From the NCBI GenBank assembly GCA_002478865.1, contig DLJZ01000022.1:49350-113349 (forward strand): a stretch of DNA of 64,000 nt. Direction: 5' to 3'. Position 1 is the stretch's first letter, and each line of letters opens with the position of its first letter. The stretch is from Hungatella sp. UBA7603. GTDB lineage: Bacteria > Bacillota > Clostridia > Lachnospirales > Lachnospiraceae. Positions 35,690-44,824 of the stretch are shown here, piece by piece. The translations under genes were made by a program, and so were the position numbers. The notes under the pieces were generated by a model. It did not search any database, was not told the DNA's origin, and worked only from the letters and a program-made list of their open reading frames with translations.

Positions 35690-35752
35690 CATGTCACTCG
35701 AGGATGTTGGCAAAAAATCCGACTCCGTAAGGAGGTAAATTGCAAGGAAAGA

Positions 35753-37660
35753 TTATTTAGTATAAGATCCCTCTTTTTGATTCTCGGGAACAAGTTGAAC
35801 CTTTTTCTCAGCTCCTTCTCCACCAGAAGTGCTGATTTTATATATTCCCTCACTTCCCGATACTCCGTACTGTTTTTTAAGCAACTTTTTGGCTGATGCA
35901 TCGCTTTCTACCATAACAAGATAATCGTATCCGCTCAATAAGTTGGACATGTTGTCCTCATAGAAGGCACAAATACCATCTACATTGGGGGTATAGAGCA
36001 TATATTTCCCTAGATATTGCATGAAGTAATTCGTAACCTGGCTGTCTCGGTCTGAGGCATAAAATAGATATTTGCTATGATCAACCTGACCCCCTTGATA
36101 CCAACGATCACCTGTTACTTCCTTAACCTCATAGGGCAAGGTGGTTTCATACGTTTTCTGAATCGTTGCCATGCCATTATATTCTGACATTAAAAGCGCC
36201 AACGCTACGCCGATAACTCCTATTACACCCTTTTGATAACGGTTTTTACTCTCTACCGTTTTGAAGGCCCGGTAATCTGGAACCTCATTCATTCGATAAT
36301 AAAAGGTCCGCTCGATATCAACCGTGGCACAAAGAATGATTCCCCCAGCAAAGAGTATTACAATACTGGCTGCATATCGATCAAATCCCGCCAGTCTTAT
36401 GGCTTCATCAAGAGGCATAGAGAATATATAAAGAGCCAGGATTCCTAGATAATAACTAATAAGAACCAAATCAAGGGCGATTAAAGCTTTCCAAAGATTC
36501 CATTTCTTTTTTAATACCGTATAAGCGAACATCACCGACAAAATAACGGCTACGTGGAAAACAAGAACTCCCATAGCTGGTCTGGTTTTTAAATCAAATG
36601 TAGATTGAACAAACAAGCTTATGATGTTATTTATATCTTCCGGACTTTTACCTCTTGAAATATTGTTAAGCTTATCCGCAGATACATTAAACTTATTCTC
36701 CACCCCCTGAAATCCCAATGCCATATGAAGTTTCCAAAGCACATAAGGAAGAAAGGATGCTGAAATAGAAGAAAGAAGCATAATACCTGTTTTTAACAAG
36801 GGCTTTTCCTTGTTTTTTAGCCACTGATAGACCAGGTATATCAACCCGATTCCTGCAAAAATAGTACCCGTACTTTTCACAATCATCAGTAATCCAGCAA
36901 CAGGTATGGTGCAAATACATGCTTTTTTGATGGAATCCTTATATCGATATGCAATAACAAATAAAACCAGTGTGTAAATGGGAAGAATGAAATCCACCAG
37001 TAAATTATTGATACGAATTGTAAGGTTAAATATAGAGAGAACCGAACAACCCGCCCCTAAAAATCCATATAAGAGAAAACGCTTTTTTTCCGTTATAATA
37101 CCGAAGATGGCATAAAAGCAAGCAAATATCAAAAGTCCCTGGGCGATGAGCATCATCGCCTGAGAATGTCCTGCAAACCGGCAGATGTAGTAGAGAAAAG
37201 AAGTTGTGCCCAGTGGGTAGTTTTTAAAATCAATCAGGACAGAGGTTGCAGTGGGAAATGCATTGGTGCTAAGCATCACCTTTAGTGCCACGGCCCAGTG
37301 GGAAAAGTTATCATAGTGAGTCAGTTTGCTAATACCTAAAAGATAGAGAAAGAACAAACTGCCCACTAGAAACATTCCCTGAAAAAGAGTGATTTTGATA
37401 TGAATACACTCTTTCTTCAAGCACGTTTTACTCATATAAGAAGCAAAGAAAATCAGACCCACTGCAAAAATTAAAATTGCACCAGGAAATAAAAGATTAA
37501 AAATACCGCCGATATAAGTGACACAGGCGATGGAAGAAAACACAACGACTGGAACGAATTCCGGTAACAGTTTAAGCTTCTTCCCCCCGAACATAAAATA
37601 GCCAATCATGGAACAAAAAAGCAAAACCCCCATGACAGCATGGACCAAAACACTTATCAT
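35753..37660 (-). CDS. Polytopic membrane protein, putative GT-C-type glycosyltransferase
   Basis: The 635-residue protein has about 12-14 membrane segments and a C-terminal soluble region of about 130 residues. Between early spans lies a short loop KLTHYDNFSHWAVALKVML with an Asp and His pair, the position where GT-C enzymes (Wzy, PMT-like) keep their catalytic acid. No exact family is recognised. Its ATG overlaps the stop of the PilZ synthase gene by 4 bases (ATGA), so the two are made together. A role in polymerising, exporting or decorating the glycan is likely but inferred. Confidence 0.7.
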   Translation of the reverse strand: MISVLVHAVMGVLLFCSMIGYFMFGGKKLKLLPEFVPVVVFSSIACVTYIGGIFNLLFPGAILIFAVGLIFFASYMSKTCLKKECIHIKITLFQGMFLVGSLFFLYLLGISKLTHYDNFSHWAVALKVMLSTNAFPTATSVLIDFKNYPLGTTSFLYYICRFAGHSQAMMLIAQGLLIFACFYAIFGIITEKKRFLLYGFLGAGCSVLSIFNLTIRINNLLVDFILPIYTLVLFVIAYRYKDSIKKACICTIPVAGLLMIVKSTGTIFAGIGLIYLVYQWLKNKEKPLLKTGIMLLSSISASFLPYVLWKLHMALGFQGVENKFNVSADKLNNISRGKSPEDINNIISLFVQSTFDLKTRPAMGVLVFHVAVILSVMFAYTVLKKKWNLWKALIALDLVLISYYLGILALYIFSMPLDEAIRLAGFDRYAASIVILFAGGIILCATVDIERTFYYRMNEVPDYRAFKTVESKNRYQKGVIGVIGVALALLMSEYNGMATIQKTYETTLPYEVKEVTGDRWYQGGQVDHSKYLFYASDRDSQVTNYFMQYLGKYMLYTPNVDGICAFYEDNMSNLLSGYDYLVMVESDASAKKLLKKQYGVSGSEGIYKISTSGGEGAEKKVQLVPENQKEGSYTK

Positions 37661-39936
37661 TTATTTTTATTCCCCTCTGCCTTCGTAAGATCGTAAAGGA
37701 CCTGACTGACTTGACCTTTTTTCAGAAGCTCATTGATGTTTAACACCGTCAACAGCTCCTCCGATGAATCTTTTACATACTTACCAGTTCTCATTAACAC
37801 CAGCATGATACCGCTGACTGTTTTATATAAAAACCGGTCATCTTTGCTTTCTCCGGTCACAAAATCCGCTGCGGAAAAATATTTGTAATTAAAACTTGTC
37901 AACCTGCAGGCACCACCGTTATGAAAAGAAATCTGCTTATTAAGGGGTATCCTTGGCAGCATTCTTTTGTCAGAAACGGCACGGCTTGTACGATTTTTTA
38001 TATTTCTTAAAAGATCATCATAAGCCGTAATCCATAAATCCATTTGTTTTGGTAAGGTATGGTTTCTGTCATATATGACCTGCATATACTGACGTTTGTT
38101 CTCCTCATCTATAGGACTTACTTCTGCCGAATACCGCCAGCCACCTTTTTGCTCTTTCACATAGACAATATTGCCTTTTAATCTGGCCTTATAATAAGGC
38201 GTTATAATGGTGAAATATATGGTATGATCCTCAGGAATATAGATGGGTTCCGTAGAGGAAAATGCCAGTCCACTATCGGATACGTCTATGGTTCTTCCTT
38301 TATAACTGGTATCATCATATTCGATGGTAATCTCTTCTTCTGCTCCAATTCTTTCACTGAACCGATAGGCTTTCCTACCTGACATAAATAGAATGGCATA
38401 ACAGAGTGCAACCATATTATATGCAATCCAGAAAATAATTACACTGCTGTAAAATAAGGCAGTACCATATTTTCCATGAACAAATCGTATCATAGCTGCC
38501 AGGGAAAAGGCCAGCAAAATCACATGAGGGAGTGCATAAAGAATCAGATTATATCCGGTACCATCGCCTTCCTTCTTCTTACTTGTTACCTTAAAGGTCC
38601 TTTCATGAATATGAAGCGTCTCAAGAATAACAGGTCGAATCAAATACGGCATAAAGATGGTATCTATGACCTGGCTCCATCTTTGATTTCTGATATTTCC
38701 CGATAAATATCGTATGGAAAGGCTATAAAAGAAATAAGCCGGAAGCCAGATGAATACCACATTCCAAAAGCTTGCATTGACTATTTGAAAGTCAAAAAGG
38801 GCAAACAGAACTGGTGATATGATAAAGATAAAACGGTTAAAAAAAGACCACCAATATAAAAAGCTGTTTAAATAAGTGATTCTCGCTTTAAACGGAAGCT
38901 TCTTTGTACAGATGGCATGGGTGTTTTGAAGGCTCTGGATTACACCTCTGGCCCAGCGCACTCGTTGCTTTAACATACTTTTTACGGTAGTCGTAGTAAG
39001 CCCTGCCGCTAAAATCTCATCCGTTGCATACGTAATGTAACCTGCCTTTTGCAACCGTATGCTGGTTTCAAGATCTTCTGTAATGGTCTTTAAAGGGAAT
39101 CCGCCTATTTCCTCCATACCCTTTCGCAGTATCACGGTATTACTTCCGGTATATGCCACTGCATTGGAGGAGTTTCTCAAAATATTGACTTCTTTGGAAA
39201 AGAAGTCCTGTTCGTTTGGAATGTTCTCTTCCGAATATAAATTAAACTGGAAAAGATCAGGGTTATAAAAACTTTGAGGAGTCTGAACCAATCCAAGCTT
39301 TATGGCTGACTCCATTTCCTCTTCTCTTCTTAACCTCCAAGTGCCATCCTCATTTTTAAACTTTGACAGTAGAAAATAAGGAACTGTTTTCATAAGAAAC
39401 ATGCGCTGGGGAATCATATCAGCATCAAAGGTCGCAATCAAAGGGGAAGAAGTGTTTTTTAATGCATTGTTGTAGTTTCCAGACTTTGCTTCCTTATTCC
39501 CAGACAATCCCAGATATCCGATTCCAAATTCATCCGCCAGAGTTTTAACCTCTTCTCTGTCACCATCATCGCATAGATAGATATGGACCTTACTTTTATC
39601 TGGATATACCATAAAGGTACAGGCATTGACTGTTTTATATAGAATATCGACTGGCTCATTATGAGTTGCAATAAATACATCCACATCTGGGTAATATTCT
39701 TCTGGAACCTGAGGCAATACTAACTGAAACTGATGAAGTCTCATCTTTTGATAAAACAGCTCAAACGTGGTAAATACCGTAATGATTTCAGCAGAAACTA
39801 GTAGGACTCCAAATATAAGATTCAAGATTCCTTCATGAATTGGTAGTGTAAAGATTACACGCCAGCCCAGATATAGGGTCATAAGAATCATGGTTATTAG
39901 AAACATTATATTTCTTTTTTTCTCTTCACGGCTCAT
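37657..39936 (-). CDS. BcsA-like processive glycan synthase with PilZ domain
   Basis: This 759-residue membrane glycosyltransferase has the cellulose synthase layout. Spans lie at the N-terminus, followed by a GT2 domain with DDG (123-125), DAD (171-173), TED (286-288) and QRVRW (324-328), more spans (about 355-520), and a PilZ domain. The PilZ part carries both c-di-GMP motifs, RxxxR at 525-529 and DVSDSG at 551-556. Synthesis of a beta-linked exopolysaccharide switched on by cyclic di-GMP is therefore expected. The polymer need not be cellulose: no BcsB or BcsC is present (Gram-positive). It is the middle gene of a three-gene operon. Confidence 0.88.
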   Translation of the reverse strand: MSREEKKRNIMFLITMILMTLYLGWRVIFTLPIHEGILNLIFGVLLVSAEIITVFTTFELFYQKMRLHQFQLVLPQVPEEYYPDVDVFIATHNEPVDILYKTVNACTFMVYPDKSKVHIYLCDDGDREEVKTLADEFGIGYLGLSGNKEAKSGNYNNALKNTSSPLIATFDADMIPQRMFLMKTVPYFLLSKFKNEDGTWRLRREEEMESAIKLGLVQTPQSFYNPDLFQFNLYSEENIPNEQDFFSKEVNILRNSSNAVAYTGSNTVILRKGMEEIGGFPLKTITEDLETSIRLQKAGYITYATDEILAAGLTTTTVKSMLKQRVRWARGVIQSLQNTHAICTKKLPFKARITYLNSFLYWWSFFNRFIFIISPVLFALFDFQIVNASFWNVVFIWLPAYFFYSLSIRYLSGNIRNQRWSQVIDTIFMPYLIRPVILETLHIHERTFKVTSKKKEGDGTGYNLILYALPHVILLAFSLAAMIRFVHGKYGTALFYSSVIIFWIAYNMVALCYAILFMSGRKAYRFSERIGAEEEITIEYDDTSYKGRTIDVSDSGLAFSSTEPIYIPEDHTIYFTIITPYYKARLKGNIVYVKEQKGGWRYSAEVSPIDEENKRQYMQVIYDRNHTLPKQMDLWITAYDDLLRNIKNRTSRAVSDKRMLPRIPLNKQISFHNGGACRLTSFNYKYFSAADFVTGESKDDRFLYKTVSGIMLVLMRTGKYVKDSSEELLTVLNINELLKKGQVSQVLYDLTKAEGNKNK

Positions 39937-41023
39937 GTTTTAATCCTCTAATCGCAAATACCCAGCGAGATTGTAGTTGATAATTAAAGAGAAACAGGAT
40001 CACATCACATATAACCTTAGCAATTTTTTCATTCATATGAAGAAGGGTGTGGAGGAGGTAAACACTAATTGCAGATAAAATCATATTGATCGCGCACAAA
40101 GCCAGATACCGGTATAGAGAATTCTCTCCGGTATGTTCATTTCCAAATACCAAATTTTTATTTAAAGAATAATTGACGCCAATGGAAACAAACCTGGCGG
40201 TTACGGTGGCAGTCATAATCCTTATAAAGTCAGCTCCAGTAAAAATTCCACGCAACAAATCAAACATAACCCAGGCTAATCCCATATCAACGGCGGCGCA
40301 GAGAATACTGGTGGATATGAATTTCATAAAATCCGACGCAATAACTGATATGATCTTAAAGCTATCCTTTATGGGGTGAAAATGAGTCCCCTTGTTCTCG
40401 TTTTCATATATCGTCTGGATTGGAACTTCAATTAGAGGGATCTTAGAGCGAATGCAAAAAATCAAGACCCGGGTTTCATATTCAAACCTCTCCCCAAGTA
40501 TTTCCCACATCAGCCCAGTTAACCTCGGCCCAAATGCCCTTAATCCCGTCTGAGTGTCCGGAAGATAACGTCCAAAAAACAATGCAAAAATAGCAGAGGT
40601 CAAACGGTTTCCCATAAGGGACTTGGCTGGAATTCCTGATGTTTTAAAATCACGTTCTCCTAAGATCAAGCCGTCTGGATGATTTACCGCTTTGTTTGCC
40701 ATTAAAAACACGTCTTCTGCTGCATGTTGCCCGTCAGAGTCCGCAGTAATAATACAGTCGTAATCCGGATAGGCCTCATGAATGTATCGATATCCGGTTT
40801 TAAGAGCCATGCCTTTTCCCCGATTCAATTGGTGGACGAGAATGACGCACCCCATCTCTTCTAATGTGTGAAAGATCGTCTCAAAGGCTGCTCCTGACCC
40901 ATCATTTACAATTACGATGTCATCAAGCCCATGCCCATGTAACTCTTTCACATATGATATCAGCCTGTAATCCGGTTCATAGGCGGGTATAAGAATGATT
41001 CTGCTTTTTTTCAAAATCTCCAT
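39926..41023 (-). CDS. GT2 glycosyltransferase fused to a GtrA-like membrane domain
   Basis: The 365-residue protein has an N-terminal dolichol-phosphate-mannose-synthase-like GT2 domain (IPAYEPD, VNDGSG, RGKGMALKTG, DSDGQH as the metal-binding motif). A C-terminal GtrA domain of four spans follows (about residues 235-360). Such fusions usually make a polyprenyl-phosphate sugar and flip it across the membrane. Here it could supply the sugar for the glycan made by the next two genes. The ATG at 41023 follows a G-rich GGGGTGGG site; the frame extends 7 codons further without one. Its stop overlaps the synthase start by 11 bases. Confidence 0.85.
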   Translation of the reverse strand: MEILKKSRIILIPAYEPDYRLISYVKELHGHGLDDIVIVNDGSGAAFETIFHTLEEMGCVILVHQLNRGKGMALKTGYRYIHEAYPDYDCIITADSDGQHAAEDVFLMANKAVNHPDGLILGERDFKTSGIPAKSLMGNRLTSAIFALFFGRYLPDTQTGLRAFGPRLTGLMWEILGERFEYETRVLIFCIRSKIPLIEVPIQTIYENENKGTHFHPIKDSFKIISVIASDFMKFISTSILCAAVDMGLAWVMFDLLRGIFTGADFIRIMTATVTARFVSIGVNYSLNKNLVFGNEHTGENSLYRYLALCAINMILSAISVYLLHTLLHMNEKIAKVICDVILFLFNYQLQSRWVFAIRGLKHEP

Positions 41024-41065
41024 AGTTAAATCCCACCCCATCATTTTTTATTTGAATTTATTCTT

Positions 41066-41094
41066 ATCATATCCAGATAAAAGATTAAAGTCAA
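41066..41094 (-). promoter_or_regulatory. Promoter of the glycan-synthesis operon
   Basis: On the minus strand TTGACT (41089-41094), a 17-base spacer and TATGAT (41066-41071). Confidence 0.7.
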
Positions 41095-41245
41095 TGATAA
41101 CACCTATGGAATCAGTGGATGGAAGCAACGTACTAGTTCATGTAAAAAATAAAGTTAAAAATTACCATATTTTGGTATACAAGTAAGTTGTATAAATAGG
41201 CCTATATTTATTAGAATACTTAACAATTGTAGTACAGTATAAACA

Positions 41246-41274
41246 TTGACTATTAATCTAATTAAACCTATAAT
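41246..41274 (+). promoter_or_regulatory. Promoter of the chemoreceptor gene
   Basis: TTGACT (41246-41251), a 17-base spacer and TATAAT (41269-41274) make a near-consensus sigma-A promoter. No sigma-D type element is visible. Confidence 0.75.
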
Positions 41275-41298
41275 AAATCAATAAACTAGGCATGCAGC

Positions 41299-41384
41299 TT
41301 ACACTGAATCAACGTGTAATACATAGATCAGAGGCTTAAGAATTCGCATGAGAAGAGTGTTTTATGGGAGTCAGTCATAAAACA
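41299..41384 (+). promoter_or_regulatory. Two stem-loops in the chemoreceptor leader
   Basis: Hairpin 1: TTACAC/GTGTAA (41299-41304 with 41314-41319). Hairpin 2: a perfect 9-bp TGTTTTATG/CATAAAACA (41358-41366 with 41376-41384) with GGAGTCAGT in the loop, ending directly against the GGGAGGAG ribosome binding site (41385-41392). Hairpin 2 is well placed to affect translation. Confidence 0.6.
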
Positions 41385-41397
41385 GGGAGGAGAACTA

Positions 41398-43077
41398 ATG
41401 TTAAATAAGTTAAAAGTAAAAAACAGATTGTTAATCGCATTTTTAATCGTAGTATTGTTTTCTGGAATCGCAGGAGTTATGGGAATCCAGCTTATCCGCA
41501 CTACAGACAAAGAGTACAACAGAGAGCTTAAAGATTATGGTTTTTCTCAGGGAGATATTGGAAGTCTGGGACAGGCATTTCAGGCACATCGAGCCACTGT
41601 TCTCTACATTATTCTTGCGGAGAATGAGGCAGATGCCGAGAAACAGCAAGATACTTTAAAAAGTCAGATTGATGTGATTCATGAAAAGCTAGGTAAGGTC
41701 GGCACTTATATGAAGACCGACTCTGAGAAGAAACTTTATCAAGATCTTACGGAAAAGTTGAATACCTACGAGGGATTAAGAGAACAGACCATCGCTCTAA
41801 AAAACCAATCCCAAACCGAGTCCATGAAGTTCTTTCGGAGCAACGCAGCCCCCCTTGCGGCTGAGATTGGAACTGACATTAATACCATACTTACCAACAA
41901 ATCCATTGACGGAGAAGCCATGTCCGCAAAATTAGCCAGACAAGCGGTTATCTTCATGGTAATTATGGTTATTATCGTCCTTTCCTCCATTGCAGCATCC
42001 ATCCTTATCGCTCTTCGCATCACAAAAGGTATTACAAAACCACTGGATGAGCTGAAAGAGGTTGCGGACCTTATGGCACAAGGCGAATTAAAATGCAGCC
42101 TAAATTACCAATCAGAAGATGAGCTTGGTAATCTGGCGGATAGTATGAGAACTATGATGTCAAGAATTTCTTACTATATGGATTACATATCTGCCACTAC
42201 GGGACGTATGGCACAGGGCGATTTTAATATTCCTCATGATTCAGAAGAATTTAAGGGAGAATTCCGGCCTGTTCAGATCTCCATTCAAGATCTCACAGAC
42301 TCCTTAAATGATGTTATGGGAAGAATCACACAGGCATCTGATCAGGTGGCTTCTGGCGCTGACCAGGTGGCTAGCAGCGCACAAGCCCTAAGCCAGGGTG
42401 CTACGGAACAAGCTTCTGCCATTCAGGAGTTGGCTGCTACGATTAACGACATTAGTAACAATATCTCCCTTAACGCTGAGAATGCAAAGGAAACAAATTT
42501 TCAGGTGAACAACACCTCTACAGAACTGGAATCTGGTAAAGCCAGAATGGAGGACTTAACTGGTGCTATGGATAACATCAGCGAAGCATCTTCAGAAATC
42601 AGTAAAGTAATTAAAACCATTGAAGACATTGCCTTCCAGACCAATATCCTCGCCTTAAACGCAGCGGTAGAGGCAGCCAGAGCTGGAGACGCAGGAAAAG
42701 GCTTTGCAGTGGTAGCCGATGAAGTTAGAAATCTAGCCAATAAGAGCCAGGAAGCATCAAAGAACACAGCAGTCCTGATCGAGCGTGCTTTAAGCTCCAT
42801 TGAGACAGGAAATCACATTGCCAGAGAGACAGCAGAATCTATGGACCGCATCGTTAAGTCCTCTCATTCTGTAGCTGAACTGGTATATCGGATCTCCAGT
42901 GCTTCTGAGGAGCAGGCAGAAGCCGTTGCTCAGGTAACGGTAGGAATCGATCAGATTTCAAGTGTGGTACAGACCAATTCTGCCACTTCAGAAGAAAGCG
43001 CCGCAGCCAGTCAGGAGATGTCAAACCAGGCTCATATGCTAAAAGTTCTGATGCAAAGGTTTCAGTTAAAGAGATAA
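41398..43077 (+). CDS. Methyl-accepting chemotaxis protein
   Basis: The 559-residue receptor has an N-terminal span (about 10-32), a periplasm-side four-helix-bundle sensor of about 150 residues (4HB_MCP type), a second span near 183-207, a HAMP domain, and a cytoplasmic signalling domain. The conserved hairpin tip reads [31 protein letters not shown]. Chemoreceptors control CheA; those near exopolysaccharide genes can instead feed surface-behaviour circuits. The ligand is unknown. No other chemotaxis genes are nearby. Confidence 0.93.
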   Translation: MLNKLKVKNRLLIAFLIVVLFSGIAGVMGIQLIRTTDKEYNRELKDYGFSQGDIGSLGQAFQAHRATVLYIILAENEADAEKQQDTLKSQIDVIHEKLGKVGTYMKTDSEKKLYQDLTEKLNTYEGLREQTIALKNQSQTESMKFFRSNAAPLAAEIGTDINTILTNKSIDGEAMSAKLARQAVIFMVIMVIIVLSSIAASILIALRITKGITKPLDELKEVADLMAQGELKCSLNYQSEDELGNLADSMRTMMSRISYYMDYISATTGRMAQGDFNIPHDSEEFKGEFRPVQISIQDLTDSLNDVMGRITQASDQVASGADQVASSAQALSQGATEQASAIQELAATINDISNNISLNAENAKETNFQVNNTSTELESGKARMEDLTGAMDNISEASSEISKVIKTIEDIAFQTNILALNAAVEAARAGDAGKGFAVVADEVRNLANKSQEASKNTAVLIERALSSIETGNHIARETAESMDRIVKSSHSVAELVYRISSASEEQAEAVAQVTVGIDQISSVVQTNSATSEESAAASQEMSNQAHMLKVLMQRFQLKR

Positions 43078-43093
43078 CCCAGAGCATCATAAT

Positions 43094-43147
43094 GGTCCCC
43101 CAAAGGGATACACCACAATCGGTGCATCTCTTTGAGGGACCTTTTTT
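43094..43147 (+). terminator. Strong terminator after the chemoreceptor gene
   Basis: A stem of about 21 bp (43094-43141, few mismatches, inner CACC/GGTG) has the 6-base loop ACAATC and is followed by T6. Confidence 0.92.
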
Positions 43148-43169
43148 CTTCGATTAATATAGAATCTAA

Positions 43170-44633
43170 TTATTTTTGATTATAACTTAGCAGGTAAACG
43201 GTTAATGGTTTGTCTGTAGCTCCTACATGAATGATATCAAGAAGCTCACCAAAATTATTGCCAAACGCTTTCACACAATTGTCATAAGAATATTTAGCAA
43301 AATAATGTCCGTTGATACTTCCTGATTCACTCATTGGAACTTTACACCAGTTATTTCCACCGGATAAGCTCTGAAAAATCAGTTCAACCTGATCTTTGGT
43401 TCCGCTATATTCCACATAGAAATATCCGCCCTGTTTCACATTGCTAGGATCAAGCCTTCCCCCGTATCTTGAGGTTGGGGCGGTAACTGCCTGCCCCCAA
43501 TTGGATGCAGACGCTGAACCCTTAAAAAGAGGGGCGTTATCGTCATCATCATCGTCATCTTGGTTGTTTTTGTATACATTTATAATAGCATCAGCAATTC
43601 CGCCGTAAACAAAGGTTAAAGAACTACGGTTAAAAATACCAAACATCTCAGCGCCTTTACCAAATAGGTTATTATCCCACCAGATACAGGGCATGCGATA
43701 TTTCTTTGCAAACTTCGCATATGCTTTTGCAAACATTTCACGGTCAGCTACATTCTCCTTACCGGTTGCGCCAAATTCTCCCATTACGACTGGCAGACCT
43801 TTTTTGACGAACGTTGAATTCAACCGGAGGAAAACGGCGTTTAAATCGTAATAATCTGATTCTGTCCAATTGGAATGTCCTTTGGCATCAAATGCAAAAT
43901 CAAAGGGCAGATACGCGTGGACGGAAACTGCAATCATATCATCTTCAGAAAGTTTTTTCCATGCGGAGATTTTAGGGCTGTCAGAAGAAGCCGCATACGT
44001 GGGCATCATAATCAGTCTGGAAGTGTTGTTTCCTCCTGTACTACGGATCGCTGCACGGCTGACTTCATTGTATTCATTGACACAATTATATAATGCCGTA
44101 GTTCCATTCCAATCTTCTTCAAATCTTGGTTCATTGATTGTTTCAAGAATCAGCATATCTCCGTAGCTTTTAAAACGATTTCCAACCTGCTTCCATATGG
44201 CTGCCAGCTCGTCTTTGACTCGCTTCTGGACGGATGTGTCTGTGGAAACCATGGACTGCAAATCATTATGGTGAACATTGATAATAACGTACATTCCATT
44301 TTGAAGTCCATAATTGACGACTTCTTCCACTCTGTTCATGAATTCGGTTTTAATGGTATAAGTCGATGGATTAGAGTAACTGTCATCCCATCTTACGGGA
44401 ACACGCAAGGTTGTAAATCCCCTTGCAGCAATTGTATTGATCATTTCCTTTGTCGTAACTGGATTACCCCAAGCAGTTTCGTTATTCTCAGATTCGAGAG
44501 AATTTCCAAGATTCCACCCTGGTCCCATATCGGCAACCAGCTGAGAAGCTGATAGACCTCTCATTTTAGTAAAATCACTTTTTTTAGCAGACAATTCTGA
44601 TGCATTTACTGAGTCAGGTTCACAATTAACCAT
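43170..44633 (-). CDS. GH5 endoglucanase without a signal peptide, with C-terminal domain
   Basis: The 487-residue protein has a GH5 catalytic domain (about 22-350) with the acid/base Glu168 in INEPRF, the nucleophile Glu286 in VVMGEFG, HHND at 121-124 and His239 in VHAY. The classical activity is cleavage of beta-1,4-glucan. A linker with seven Asp follows (about 357-366), then a beta-rich C-terminal domain of about 115 residues, possibly a carbohydrate-binding module I cannot name. The N-terminus (MVNCEPDSVNASEL) has no signal peptide, and an in-frame stop 6 codons upstream shows nothing is missed there. Whether it is exported is unclear. Confidence 0.85.
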   Translation of the reverse strand: MVNCEPDSVNASELSAKKSDFTKMRGLSASQLVADMGPGWNLGNSLESENNETAWGNPVTTKEMINTIAARGFTTLRVPVRWDDSYSNPSTYTIKTEFMNRVEEVVNYGLQNGMYVIINVHHNDLQSMVSTDTSVQKRVKDELAAIWKQVGNRFKSYGDMLILETINEPRFEEDWNGTTALYNCVNEYNEVSRAAIRSTGGNNTSRLIMMPTYAASSDSPKISAWKKLSEDDMIAVSVHAYLPFDFAFDAKGHSNWTESDYYDLNAVFLRLNSTFVKKGLPVVMGEFGATGKENVADREMFAKAYAKFAKKYRMPCIWWDNNLFGKGAEMFGIFNRSSLTFVYGGIADAIINVYKNNQDDDDDDDNAPLFKGSASASNWGQAVTAPTSRYGGRLDPSNVKQGGYFYVEYSGTKDQVELIFQSLSGGNNWCKVPMSESGSINGHYFAKYSYDNCVKAFGNNFGELLDIIHVGATDKPLTVYLLSYNQK

Positions 44634-44653
44634 TTTTATTACTTCCCTTCATT

Positions 44654-44683
44654 AAAATCAACTTTTTATTACCAGTTGATTTT
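44654..44683 (-). promoter_or_regulatory. Perfect 10-bp inverted repeat before the GH5 gene
   Basis: AAAATCAACT and AGTTGATTTT (44654-44663 and 44674-44683) are separated by 10 bases and lie 20-50 bases upstream of the GH5 start. It could be an operator or an mRNA hairpin just before the weak ribosome binding site. Confidence 0.5.
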
Positions 44684-44824
44684 CTTATTCCCGGATCTCC
44701 CCTTTCCATGATATGATTTTGATGTTCCATCCCTTACCGCCTCCCTTCTCATAAATTTCACTTCAAAAGGAGTATTTGTTATGAGTCCGGTTATACATCA
44801 ATATGTAATTATCCGTACTATTAT

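Larger units (their letters stand above)
41024..41397. other. Divergent intergenic region between the glycan operon and the chemoreceptor gene
   Basis: This 374-base gap carries a minus-strand promoter (41066-41094) for the glycan operon. It also holds a plus-strand promoter (41246-41274) for the chemoreceptor and a structured leader of about 117 bases. A TACCA-N5-TGGTA dyad at 41163-41177 sits between the promoters and could be an operator. I see no gene in it. Confidence 0.7.

Noticed and set aside
41281..41397. c-di-GMP riboswitch in the chemoreceptor leader
   Set aside because: The conserved bases of class I and class II c-di-GMP aptamers are not visible; only two simple hairpins are present.
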